The position numbers were made by a program, and so were the translations under genes. A stretch of 64,000 nucleotides of DNA from Peteryoungia wuzhouensis (GTDB taxonomy: Bacteria > Pseudomonadota > Alphaproteobacteria > Rhizobiales > Rhizobiaceae): positions 62,001 through 126,000 of the forward strand of contig NZ_QJRY01000009.1 in NCBI RefSeq assembly GCF_003205195.1. Reading direction: 5' to 3'. Below are positions 1 through 7,844 of the stretch, one piece after another. Each line of letters starts with the position of its first letter. Positions within the stretch are counted from its first letter, which is position 1. The notes under the pieces were generated by a model, which was given only the letters and a program-made list of their open reading frames with translations, did not search any database and was not told the origin of the DNA.

Positions 1-1
1 C

Positions 2-976
2 GGCGGCATCAATGTCCTGCGCTACGGGATGACACGCGAACTCGTGCTCGGTCTCGAGGTGGTGCTGCCGGACGGATCGATCTTCGACGGACTGTCGACA
101 CTGCGGAAGGACAACCGTGGAATCGACCTGAAGCAGTTGTTCATCGGTGCGGAAGGCACATTGGGGATCGTGACGGCCGTATCGGTAAAACTGATGCCGC
201 CGGCCGAACAGGTGGCAACCGCGCTCCTCGGTTTGAACGCCCTCTCCGATGCTATCGCGCTCTATCGTAGGGCGCGGCGCGATTGCTGCGATCTGATGTC
301 GGCTTTCGAATTCATGCCGCCGGTGGCTTTCACGCTCGCCCGCGAGGTGATGCCGGATCTCGTCATGCCGATGCCGGGGGACTATCCGGCCTATGTGCTG
401 ATGGAAATCTCGGGCTCCGGTTTGGTCGATATCGAGGACCTCATGCATCGCTTCCTGGAAGGCGTGATGGAAGACGGTCTGGTGCTTGATGGCGTGGCGG
501 CAGGATCGCGGGCCCAGGCACGCAATCTCTGGCTCTTCCGGGAGGGCATGAACGAGGGGCAGGCGAAGCGGGGGCCGCATCTGCGTACCGATGTCTCCGT
601 ACCGTTGTCCAAGCTCGCAGACTTCGTGCAGCAGGCGGAAGAGGCCGTCACGCTGGCGCTGCCGGATTGCCTCTGTGTATCCTATGGGCATGTCGGTGAC
701 GGCAACGTGCATCTCAACGTGTTGCCGCCGGCAGGGCTTTCTCGCAGCGAGAGCGATAGCCTGATCTATCAGGCCAAGGGCTTGATCAACGCGGTGCTTG
801 CGCGCTTCGGTGGGTCGATCAGTGCCGAACATGGGATCGGCAGGCTCAAGAAGTCCGACTTTGCCTCGGGGCTCCCTGAAACCCAGGCCCGCCTGCTGGG
901 CGCGGTCAAACGTGCGATCGATCCCAAGATTATCATGAATCCCGGTTGCCAATTGAATTTCGCGGAAGATTCGTGA
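2..976 (+). CDS. FAD-linked oxidase (GlcD/D-lactate dehydrogenase type), 5' end off window
   Basis: C-terminal 324 residues of an FAD-binding 2-hydroxyacid dehydrogenase. The frame is open to the window edge and the first visible residues (GGINVLRYGMTRELVLGLEV) are the typical end of the PCMH-type FAD-binding domain, so the start and roughly 130-150 residues lie upstream. The C-terminal cap domain carries the family motifs HVGDGNVHLNVL and SAEHGIGRLKK. Such enzymes oxidise D-lactate, glycolate, D-2-hydroxyglutarate or related sugar acids and pass electrons to quinone or an electron-transfer protein. The substrate cannot be read from the sequence. The FadR-type regulator and the FAH/TRAP operon just downstream suggest an organic or sugar acid. 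Confidence 0.85.
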   Translation, partial: GGINVLRYGMTRELVLGLEVVLPDGSIFDGLSTLRKDNRGIDLKQLFIGAEGTLGIVTAVSVKLMPPAEQVATALLGLNALSDAIALYRRARRDCCDLMSAFEFMPPVAFTLAREVMPDLVMPMPGDYPAYVLMEISGSGLVDIEDLMHRFLEGVMEDGLVLDGVAAGSRAQARNLWLFREGMNEGQAKRGPHLRTDVSVPLSKLADFVQQAEEAVTLALPDCLCVSYGHVGDGNVHLNVLPPAGLSRSESDSLIYQAKGLINAVLARFGGSISAEHGIGRLKKSDFASGLPETQARLLGAVKRAIDPKIIMNPGCQLNFAEDS

Positions 977-1004
977 ACAACCGGCTGGGTGGTACGGAGA
1001 CCAG

Positions 1005-1739
1005 GTGGGCATGGCGATCGATATAGGTCAAATCAACCTCGCACAGATCAAGCGCAGCGATCATCTTCCGACGCGGATCGCGGCGCAGTTCGCGGCCGAG
1101 ATCAACGAAGGCCGTCTTTCGCCGGGTGACAAGCTGCCGACCGAACATGTGCTCGCCAAGACGATCGGCGTCAGCCGTTCGGTGATCCGTGAAGCGATCG
1201 CCCAGTTGCGCAACGAGGGGCTGGTCGAGACGCGTCAGGGAGTGGGGGCGTTTGTCAGCGAACGACCGGCGCGCCTTATCCGCATCAAGGAGGGGGACCT
1301 CTTCGATCCTCAGAGCTTCCGTGCCTTGTTTCAGTTGCGGGTGCCGCTGGAAATCGAGGCGGCAGGGCTTGCGGCCGTGCATCACACGGCTGCCGACCTT
1401 GCTCGCATCGATGAAGCGTTGGCCCATATGACCGGTCCTGAGAAATGGTCGCATCAGAGCATCGATGCGGATCTCGCGTTTCACCGGGCAGTCGCGGACG
1501 CAACGCATAACGAATATTTCTCGATGTTTGTCGGTTTCATCGCCGAGCGTATCAGCCTCGCGATCGATGCGGCCCGCTCTCGTGCGGTCCTGGAGGAAAT
1601 CGTCGAGGTGACGATTGCCGAGCATGTGCGGCTGCGAGATGCGATTGCCGGCCGCAACCCGGCCGAGGCGCGTGAGGCGATGCGGCTTCATATGCATGGA
1701 GCGGCGAGCCGAATTCAGCTCAGCCTGGAGCAATTCTGA
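1005..1739 (+). CDS. GntR/FadR-subfamily transcriptional regulator
   Basis: A 244-aa repressor-type protein with an N-terminal winged helix (about residues 15-80, including GDKLPTEHVLAKTIGVSRSV and QGVGAFVSERP) and a C-terminal all-helical FCD ligand domain (about 95-235). The FCD metal-site pattern is visible as DADLAFHRA, IAEHVRLRDAI and MRLHMHG, so a carboxylate ligand bound through a divalent metal is likely. A GTG start at 1005 follows GGAGA (996-1000) by 4 nt; ATG at 1011 is an equally possible start. It lies between the oxidase and the FAH-TRAP operon, and a 19-bp palindrome in front of that operon (1836-1854) is its likely operator. Confidence 0.9.
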   Translation: MGMAIDIGQINLAQIKRSDHLPTRIAAQFAAEINEGRLSPGDKLPTEHVLAKTIGVSRSVIREAIAQLRNEGLVETRQGVGAFVSERPARLIRIKEGDLFDPQSFRALFQLRVPLEIEAAGLAAVHHTAADLARIDEALAHMTGPEKWSHQSIDADLAFHRAVADATHNEYFSMFVGFIAERISLAIDAARSRAVLEEIVEVTIAEHVRLRDAIAGRNPAEAREAMRLHMHGAASRIQLSLEQF

Positions 1740-1793
1740 TTTTTGGACCGCCGCTCTGACCAAGCCATGGGTTTGGATTGAGCGCGGCGGGGG

Positions 1794-1822
1794 TAGACAG
1801 GGTAGAATTCCCTGCCTATTAA
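1794..1822 (+). promoter_or_regulatory. Candidate sigma-70 promoter of the FAH-TRAP operon
   Basis: TAGACA (1794-1799) and TATTAA (1817-1822) are separated by exactly 17 nt and sit upstream of the GTG start at 1909. The predicted transcription start falls near 1829, immediately before the palindrome at 1836-1854. This is a motif match by eye, without expression data. Confidence 0.55.
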
Positions 1823-1835
1823 TGTTTGCGGAGAG

Positions 1836-1854
1836 TTGTCAGACATCCTGACAA
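1836..1854. promoter_or_regulatory. 19-bp palindromic operator, probably for the FadR-type regulator
   Basis: A perfect inverted repeat: TTGTCAG, 5-nt spacer ACATC, CTGACAA. The shape (TTGTC...GACAA) resembles operators of FadR-subfamily regulators such as LldR. It lies a few bases downstream of the predicted transcription start, where a bound protein would block the polymerase. The adjacent regulator gene makes it the obvious binding partner, which is inference. Confidence 0.65.
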
Positions 1855-1908
1855 TACGGCAAGGCGACAGGAGGTGTCGCCTGCCTGGGGACGTGGAGGA
1901 GGCCCTTC

Positions 1909-3078
1909 GTGGCGGTGGATCGCAGTTTGAAGTCCGGTGATATTCTTCCCGAGGATGCCGCAGAGGCCATCCTCGTTGGTCGCGTGTGGTCAGAGGCTGC
2001 CGGCGGGCCATGCCCGGTATTGGTGCGGGCCGGGCGCGTTCTGGATCTGACCAGCATTTCGGCGACCTCAGCCGGTTTGCTGGAGATGGATGGCATTGCC
2101 ACACGTCTGGCGCAGGCGTCGGATCTGCCCGATCTCGGATCGGTCGATGATTTCCTCTCCGGCAAATCCGGCCGTCTGCTGGCGCCGATCGACCTCCAGG
2201 CTGTCAAAGCAGCGGGCGTTACATTTGCAGACAGCATGCTGGAACGCGTGATCGAAGAGCAGGCAAAGGGCGATTCCGGCCGTGCCCAGGCCATTCGCGG
2301 TCAACTGGCGCCCGTTCTCGGTGACAGCCTGCGCGGTGTCGTTGCCGGTTCCGAACAGGCCGCCAAGGTCAAGGGACTGCTGCAGGATATGGGTCTCTGG
2401 TCCCAATATCTCGAAGTCGGAATTGGCCCTGACGCGGAAATCTTCACCAAGGCGCAGCCGATGGCGTCCGTTGCCTGCGGCGACATGGTCGGCATTCATC
2501 CGATTTCGCAGTGGAACAATCCGGAACCGGAGATTGTTCTGGCCGTACGTTCCAACGGGACGATCGTCGGTGCGACGCTCGGAAACGATGTCAATCTGCG
2601 CGATGTCGAGGGGCGTTCCGCGCTGCTTCTGGGGAAAGCGAAGGACAACAATGCGTCTTGTGCGATCGGTCCCTTCATTCGCCTGTTTGATGAACGCTTC
2701 ACGATCGATGTGTTGCGCACGGTCCGCGTTGCGCTCGTTGTGCGTGGCGAGGACGGCTTCGAAATGAGGGGCGAGAGCCCCATGGAGGCGATCAGCCGCA
2801 CGCCGGAAAACCTTGTCGCGCAACTGCGGAACCGCAATCACCAATATCCTGATGGTGCCGTCCTGTTCCTGGGCACGATGTTCGCACCGGTCAAGGATCG
2901 TCGGGGAGCCGGGCTCGGCTTCACCCACGAGGTGGGAGACCGGGTCGAAATTTCCACGCCGAAGCTCGGGCGCCTGGTGAATTGGGTCGATCGGACCGAT
3001 GCCTGCCCCGAATGGACTTTCGGAACCCGTTCATTGTTTGCCAACCTGGCCCGTCGCGGCCTTCTCGATCAGGTGTGA
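1909..3078 (+). CDS. Fumarylacetoacetate hydrolase family protein (2-keto-3-deoxy sugar acid dehydratase-like)
   Basis: A 389-aa protein with the FAH fold in its C-terminal two thirds. Metal-binding acidic residues are visible in NPEPEIVLAV and GNDVNLRDVEGRS, followed by GKAKDNNASCAIGPFIRLFD. The C-terminus (DRTDACPEWTFGTRSLFANL) looks like the XylX-type 2-keto-3-deoxy-D-xylonate/arabinonate dehydratases rather than the short 280-aa FAH isomerases, and the length also fits that group. The start is GTG at 1909, 8 nt after GGAGGA. It is the first gene of an operon with TRAP transporter genes, so it probably processes the imported acid. The exact substrate is unknown. Confidence 0.85.
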   Translation: MAVDRSLKSGDILPEDAAEAILVGRVWSEAAGGPCPVLVRAGRVLDLTSISATSAGLLEMDGIATRLAQASDLPDLGSVDDFLSGKSGRLLAPIDLQAVKAAGVTFADSMLERVIEEQAKGDSGRAQAIRGQLAPVLGDSLRGVVAGSEQAAKVKGLLQDMGLWSQYLEVGIGPDAEIFTKAQPMASVACGDMVGIHPISQWNNPEPEIVLAVRSNGTIVGATLGNDVNLRDVEGRSALLLGKAKDNNASCAIGPFIRLFDERFTIDVLRTVRVALVVRGEDGFEMRGESPMEAISRTPENLVAQLRNRNHQYPDGAVLFLGTMFAPVKDRRGAGLGFTHEVGDRVEISTPKLGRLVNWVDRTDACPEWTFGTRSLFANLARRGLLDQV

Positions 3079-3085
3079 GGCGCTG

Positions 3086-3619
3086 ATGACCAAGGCTGTC
3101 GATCTGTTCTACCGGTTTCTCGAGTTCCTGCTGATCGTGCTCCTCGGCGGCATGGCGGTGATGGTGTTCGTCAATGTCATCCTGCGCTACGCCTTCAATT
3201 CCGGCCTGACGGTCTCGGACGAAATGGCCCGCTATTTCTTTGTCTGGCTGACCTTCATCGGTGCTGTCGTCGGGTTCCGTGAATATGGACACCTCGGCGT
3301 GGAATCGCTTGTTGCGCTTCTGGGTCGTCGCGGGCGGATCGTCTGCATGATCCTGTCCAATCTCGTCATCCTTGGCGTATCGGCCCTGTTCTTCTGGGGG
3401 ACCTGGAAACAGCTGCCGATCAACGCCAGCATGAAAGCCCCGGTCACCGGCCTGTCCATGGGCTGGGTGTATGGTGTCGGCTTCTTCACTGGTGCCGGCT
3501 GCAGCCTGATTGCGCTGGAGCGCCTGTTCCGCCTGCTCACCGGCCGCGTCACCGATGAGGAGGTCGCCATGTTCGCTGGCGAGCATATGGGCATCGAAAA
3601 ACTGGTGGAGCGCGCCTGA
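3086..3619 (+). CDS. TRAP transporter small membrane subunit (DctQ family)
   Basis: A 177-aa membrane protein with four predicted helices (LLIVLLGGMAVMVFVNVIL, the YFFVWLTFIGAVVGF region, IVCMILSNLVILGVSALFFW, and VYGVGFFTGAGCSLIAL) and the DctQ signature LRYAFNSGLTVSDEMARYFFVWL. The ATG at 3086 is chosen because it is preceded by GAGG and gives the family length; the upstream in-frame codons overlap the FAH gene. The stop overlaps the start of the large subunit gene (TGATG), indicating translational coupling. It pairs with the DctM subunit to form the Na+-driven permease. Confidence 0.92.
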   Translation: MTKAVDLFYRFLEFLLIVLLGGMAVMVFVNVILRYAFNSGLTVSDEMARYFFVWLTFIGAVVGFREYGHLGVESLVALLGRRGRIVCMILSNLVILGVSALFFWGTWKQLPINASMKAPVTGLSMGWVYGVGFFTGAGCSLIALERLFRLLTGRVTDEEVAMFAGEHMGIEKLVERA

Positions 3620-4896
3620 TGACCCTCGTCGTCTTTATCGTTTCACTTCTCGGCGTCATGGCCATCGGCGTGCCGGTTGCCTTTGCCCTGATGTTCTGTG
3701 GCGTCACCCTCATGTGGTACATGGGGATGTTCAACAGCCAGATCATCGCTCAGAACATGATTGCCGGCGCCGATACCTTTACGCTGCTGGCCATTCCCTT
3801 CTTCGTTCTGGCCGGTGAGTTGATGAATTCCGGCGGCCTTTCCCGCCGCATCATCGAGTTCGCCATCGCCTGCGTCGGTCATATCCGCGGTGGTCTCGGG
3901 ATCGTGGCGATCATGGCCGCCGTGATCATGGCTTCGATCTCCGGTTCGGCTGCGGCTGATACCGCCGCTCTTGCTGCCATTCTCATTCCGATGATGGCGA
4001 AGGCGGGTTACAATGTGCCGCGCTCCGCAGGCTTGATCGCATCGGGCGGCATCATCGCCCCGGTCATTCCTCCGTCGATGGCTTTCATCGTGTTCGGTGT
4101 CGCGGCAAACGTGTCCATCACCCAGCTGTTCATGGCCGGTATCGTGCCGGGGATCCTGATGGGACTTGGTCTGGTCGTTGCCTGGCAGATTGTTGTCCGC
4201 AAGGATAATATCACTCCCCTGCCCAAGGCGCCCGCCAAGGAGCGCCTGAATGCCACGGGCCGTGCAGCCTGGGCGTTGGGCATGCCGGTCATCATTCTTG
4301 GCGGCATCAAGGCCGGCATCGTGACGCCGACGGAAGCGGCAGTCATTGCCGCAGCCTATGCCATGTTCGTCGGCATGGTCATCTACCGCGAACTCAAGCC
4401 TCGGGACCTGCCAGGCGTCGTCCTGCAAGCGGCGAAGACCACATCGATCATCATGTTCCTGGTCTGCGCCGCGCTGGTCTCCGCATGGCTGATCACGGCC
4501 GCGAATATTCCGGGTGAGATCACCCGCTATATCGAGCCGCTCATCGATCGTCCGATGCTGTTGATGTTCGTCATCATGCTGCTGGTTCTCGTGGTCGGTA
4601 CGGCTCTGGACCTCACGCCGACCATTCTGATCCTGACCCCGGTGCTGATGCCGATCATCAAGCAGGCGGGCATCGATCCGGTCTACTTCGGCGTCATGTT
4701 CATCATGAACTGCTGCATCGGGTTGATTACGCCGCCTGTCGGCGTTGTGCTCAATGTCGTCAGCGGTGTGGGCCGCGTGCCGCTTGGCAAGGTGGTGACG
4801 GGTATTACGCCCTTCCTGCTCGCCCAGATTTTCATCCTGATGTTGCTGGTTGTCTTTCCGGACATCGTCATCGTCCCGGCGCAATGGCTCCGGTGA
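3619..4896 (+). CDS. TRAP transporter large permease subunit (DctM family)
   Basis: A 425-aa inner-membrane protein with about 12-13 hydrophobic segments, typical DctM length. Family segments include IPFFVLAGELMNSGGLSRRI, MASISGSAAADTAALAAILI, IIAPVIPPSMAFIVFGVAAN and GLITPPVGVVLNVVSGVGR. It forms the elevator-type transport unit that imports an organic acid delivered by the periplasmic DctP protein, powered by the Na+ gradient. The start overlaps the dctQ-type stop by one base. Confidence 0.95.
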   Translation: MTLVVFIVSLLGVMAIGVPVAFALMFCGVTLMWYMGMFNSQIIAQNMIAGADTFTLLAIPFFVLAGELMNSGGLSRRIIEFAIACVGHIRGGLGIVAIMAAVIMASISGSAAADTAALAAILIPMMAKAGYNVPRSAGLIASGGIIAPVIPPSMAFIVFGVAANVSITQLFMAGIVPGILMGLGLVVAWQIVVRKDNITPLPKAPAKERLNATGRAAWALGMPVIILGGIKAGIVTPTEAAVIAAAYAMFVGMVIYRELKPRDLPGVVLQAAKTTSIIMFLVCAALVSAWLITAANIPGEITRYIEPLIDRPMLLMFVIMLLVLVVGTALDLTPTILILTPVLMPIIKQAGIDPVYFGVMFIMNCCIGLITPPVGVVLNVVSGVGRVPLGKVVTGITPFLLAQIFILMLLVVFPDIVIVPAQWLR

Positions 4897-4942
4897 CGCA
4901 AGCCTTTTCAACCGTCTCGTTTTATCCAAGGGAGGAAATACA

Positions 4943-5947
4943 ATGAGAAAGTTTCTGCTGACGACCACCGCTCTCGCCTTCTGTGCCGGCGGTGCCGCAC
5001 CGGCCTTTGCGGAATTCACCGAGCGCACCATCCGCGTCTCGAATGGCATCAATGCCGATCACCCCGTCGGAAACGGCATCGAAGCGATGCAGAAGTGCCT
5101 CGATGAAAAGTCGGGCGGCAAGCTGAAGCTGCAAGCCTTCTGGGGCGGTGCTCTTGGCGGTGACCTCCAGGCGACCCAGGCGCTTCGCTCTGGTGTGCAG
5201 GAAGCCGTCGTCACCTCGTCCTCGCCGCTGGTCGGCATCGAGCCGGCACTCGGCGTCTTCGACCTGCCCTTCCTCTTCTCCAATGCGCAGGAAGCCTACA
5301 CCGTTCTCGACGGCAAGTTCGGCGACATGATGAGCGAGAAGCTCGCCGCCGTCGGCCTCGTCAATCTCGGCTACTGGGAAAATGGTTTCCGCAACCTGTC
5401 CAACTCGGTTCGCCCGGTCACCAAGTGGGAAGATTTCGAGGGGATGAAGGTTCGCGTCATGCAGAACAACATCTTCCTCGACACCTTCCAGAACCTCGGC
5501 GCTAATGCCACCCCGATGGCCTTCGGTGAAGTCTTCTCGGCGCTGGAAACCAAGACGATCGATGCTCAGGAAAATCCCTATGTGACGATCGATACCTCGA
5601 AGTTCTTCGAAGTGCAGAAGTACGTGACCGAGACCAACCACGCCTACACGCCGTTCCTGTTCCTCTTCTCCAAGGCAATCTTCGACACCTATGCCCCGGA
5701 AGAGCAGGCTGCCTTGCGTGAATGCGCGAGCGTCGGTCGTGACGTCGAGCGCAGCGTCATCGCCGACCTGAACAAGAAGTCGCTGGAGAAGATCAAGGCA
5801 GCGGGCCTCGAGGTCAACACGCTGTCTGAAGAAGAGCAGAAGCGCATCCGCGAAAAGTCGATGGTGGTCTACGAAAAGCACAAGGAAGAAATCGGCGCTG
5901 ACGTCGTGGATTCGATCCTGGCTGAACTCGCCGCAATCCGCAAATAA
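4943..5947 (+). CDS. TRAP transporter solute-binding protein (DctP family)
   Basis: A 334-aa periplasmic protein with a Sec signal peptide (MRKFLLTTTALAFCAGGAAP, cleaved after AFA). ATG 4943 follows a strong GGAGGA (4931-4936); upstream in-frame codons would destroy the signal peptide. Family hallmarks are the conserved Arg in EGMKVRVMQ, which normally salt-bridges the substrate carboxylate, and GEVFSALETKTIDAQENPY. It captures the solute in the periplasm and hands it to the Q/M permease encoded just upstream. The ligand is probably the acid handled by the FAH-family enzyme and the FAD oxidase. Confidence 0.93.
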   Translation: MRKFLLTTTALAFCAGGAAPAFAEFTERTIRVSNGINADHPVGNGIEAMQKCLDEKSGGKLKLQAFWGGALGGDLQATQALRSGVQEAVVTSSSPLVGIEPALGVFDLPFLFSNAQEAYTVLDGKFGDMMSEKLAAVGLVNLGYWENGFRNLSNSVRPVTKWEDFEGMKVRVMQNNIFLDTFQNLGANATPMAFGEVFSALETKTIDAQENPYVTIDTSKFFEVQKYVTETNHAYTPFLFLFSKAIFDTYAPEEQAALRECASVGRDVERSVIADLNKKSLEKIKAAGLEVNTLSEEEQKRIREKSMVVYEKHKEEIGADVVDSILAELAAIRK

Positions 5948-5981
5948 CCTCCCTGGTCGCAGTTTGGCGGCTGCACCAGAC

Positions 5982-6013
5982 AAAGCCCGCAGCGGGAGAC
6001 CGCTGCGGGCTTT
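5982..6013. terminator. Bidirectional rho-independent terminator
   Basis: A perfect 14-bp GC-rich stem (5982-5995 with 6000-6013) and a GAGA tetraloop. Its A-rich left end and T-rich right end make it functional on both strands. It separates the TRAP operon from the convergent EamA gene. Confidence 0.9.
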
Positions 6014-6045
6014 GGCCTTTCAAACGATGCTTGGGGAAGGGCGCT

Positions 6046-6969
6046 TTATTCCGGAATGGCCGGCAGCACGGTTTCGCGCTTCTTCAACTGTTGTTCTCGG
6101 AAGAAGATGAACAGGCCTGATCCGACGATGAGGGATGCCCCGATCACCATGGTGAGGCGCGGAACCTCGCCGAAGAACCACCAGCCAAAAACCACGGCCC
6201 AGAGAAGAAGCGTGTATTGCAGCGGAGCGACCGTTGCGGCATCCGAGATCTTCAGGGCGCGGTTGACAAGGATGTGGGCTGTCATGGCGACGATGCCGAG
6301 CAGGCCCAGGAGGAGGACCTCGGTGATGGAGGTCAGCGGCGTCCAGTCGAGCGGGGCGAAGACCAGGCCTGCCAGGGCGGCACCGCCCGTCTGGAAGAGA
6401 ACCAACGTCTTGTCCGGCGTTGCACGCAGGCTGCGTCCCGAGAGCATCATGAAGGCAAACGCTGCGGTGCCGACGATCGAAATGATCGCGGGCGCGGTGA
6501 ACATGGCACTCGATGGCTCCAGCGTGATGATGACCCCGACGAACCCGATCGCAATCGCCGTCCAGCGGCGCCAGCCAACCTTTTCGCCCAGGAGGAAAGG
6601 TGCCGCAGCGGCAACGTAGATGGGGGCCGCGAGCCAGTAGGTCATGACGTCTGCGAGCGGCAGGTACATCACGGCGTAATAGAAGCAAAAGAGTTCGAGC
6701 GTCGAGAACACGACGCGCGCGATCTGAAGCCACGGGCGCTCCGCCTCCACAATGGGCTTCGGCCCGGCCATCCAGAGAAAAGGTGCCAAGACCAGAAGAG
6801 CTGCGATGCTGCGAATGAGAATGACCTGCCCGAGCCCATAGCTCGCCACCAGCCATTTGCCCATGGCGTCGTTGAGCGCGAAGAGCACCATGCCAAGCAG
6901 CATGACGGCGGGGCCGGTGAAGGCACCGAAGATGGATGCCGCTGGGGCATTGGATGGGGTTGTGGTCAT
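6046..6969 (-). CDS. EamA/DMT family transporter
   Basis: A 307-aa inner-membrane protein of two EamA repeats with about ten helices. Recognisable segments are MLLGMVLFALNDAMGKWLV in the first repeat and LQYTLLLWAVVFGWWFFGEV in the second. Family members export metabolites such as amino acids or nucleosides; the substrate is unknown. ATG 6969 is preferred over an upstream TTG because GGGAGAG is spaced correctly before it. It is monocistronic, with the terminator at 5982-6013 at its 3' side. Confidence 0.9.
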   Translation of the reverse strand: MTTTPSNAPAASIFGAFTGPAVMLLGMVLFALNDAMGKWLVASYGLGQVILIRSIAALLVLAPFLWMAGPKPIVEAERPWLQIARVVFSTLELFCFYYAVMYLPLADVMTYWLAAPIYVAAAAPFLLGEKVGWRRWTAIAIGFVGVIITLEPSSAMFTAPAIISIVGTAAFAFMMLSGRSLRATPDKTLVLFQTGGAALAGLVFAPLDWTPLTSITEVLLLGLLGIVAMTAHILVNRALKISDAATVAPLQYTLLLWAVVFGWWFFGEVPRLTMVIGASLIVGSGLFIFFREQQLKKRETVLPAIPE

Positions 6970-7335
6970 TGTCTCTCCCAAACCGTTCGCCGGTCCGCCT
7001 GTCGCCGATCTCAGGAAATCGCCGGCGTATCGCTGGTTGTCTTGTTCACCCGGCGGTTCGCTTCATCCGCCGGCGCGCCTCCCGCGCGTTGCTTCTCGTA
7101 TCCGGTATTGTCATGGCCCCCACCAAATTGCGAGGGCCTTCTGTTCCTCCTCGCAAGCTTTTCACGCTTGAATGGATTTGTTGCGCCGGCGGTTATCAGC
7201 CGAGGCTGGCTTTCTCCCGCAACCTCCCAGTTTAGAATTCCGATCTAAGCGTGGTGATTGACCCGTGGGGAAATATGACAAGAATGTGGCCTTGATGCTG
7301 CCGGGCAAATCTGCGCGGCGGACTTGGAGAGATTG
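6970..7335. other. Gene-free stretch between divergent genes
   Basis: This 366-bp region must hold the promoter of the EamA gene (minus strand) and any promoter for the small ORF at 7336. Apart from a ribosome-binding site just before 7336, I see no convincing gene, repeat or RNA. Open frames here do not resemble known proteins. Confidence 0.4.
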
Positions 7336-7470
7336 ATGTCGCGAACCCTGGTGAAGAAGTCCAGCTCAGCTGATTTGTCGCGCGCAATGCAGGCGAGTGG
7401 CCGGCGCATGGCAATTGCGACGACGGGAGCGTCTATTGCCTTTCTCGCCGTTCTGATCGTCGCCCTTTGA
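7336..7470 (+). CDS. Small putative membrane protein, 44 aa
   Basis: An ORF starting at ATG 7336, preceded at good distance by GGAGAG (7326-7331). The product begins MSRTLVKKSSSADLSRAMQ, is basic and hydrophilic for about 24 residues, then has one hydrophobic segment near the C-terminus (AIATTGASIAFLAVLIVAL), suggesting a tail-anchored single-pass protein. I do not recognise a family. It lies 38 bp from the convergent end of the cytochrome oxidase cluster. Good ribosome-binding site and sensible topology support it; size alone makes it uncertain. Confidence 0.45.
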   Translation: MSRTLVKKSSSADLSRAMQASGRRMAIATTGASIAFLAVLIVAL

Positions 7471-7508
7471 GGCCACACCAACGCAGCTCACCGAGTGATG
7501 TCCTGACG

Positions 7509-7844
7509 TCAGCATAACGTCAGCCAGAATATTCCGGCGAATGTCACGAAGGTTGCCGCTGCTGCTGCGATATGCACGACTTTCGAAATGCGCATGATCA
7601 TCTGTCGCTCGTCTTTGCCCGCATTTACCGGTGGGCGAAGCCACCGGATATCGATCACGTAGAGCAACGCGAGCGTCAGCAGCAGCACGCCCGACAAGAC
7701 CAGTCGCAGAAGCGAGATCGGGCCGACCGGGATCTGGTGCCAACCCAGTTTGCAGCCGGTCGCCTGCACAGCGTAGAGCGACAGAAACGCGACCGACCAG
7801 AGGATGAAGCCGGACAGCAATCCGACAAAGGGAAACCTCTTCAT
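7509..7844 (-). CDS. Small membrane protein of the cytochrome oxidase cluster
   Basis: A 111-aa protein with three predicted helices (FVGLLSGFILWSVAFLSLYA, LLRLVLSGVLLLTLALLYVI, and VVHIAAAAATFVTFAGIFWL at the C-terminus) and a Cys-Lys-Leu-Gly-Trp-His segment between the first two. The start at 7844 overlaps the stop of the oxidase subunit gene by ATGA, so it is the last gene of that transcription unit. No family name is certain; it may be a small oxidase subunit or assembly factor. Confidence 0.75.
   Translation of the reverse strand: MKRFPFVGLLSGFILWSVAFLSLYAVQATGCKLGWHQIPVGPISLLRLVLSGVLLLTLALLYVIDIRWLRPPVNAGKDERQMIMRISKVVHIAAAAATFVTFAGIFWLTLC

Noticed and set aside
3643-5052. A 469-codon minus-strand frame opposite the TRAP permease genes
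   Set aside because: Its His/Asp-rich translation is the usual mirror of membrane-protein codons; no homology pattern or start signal.
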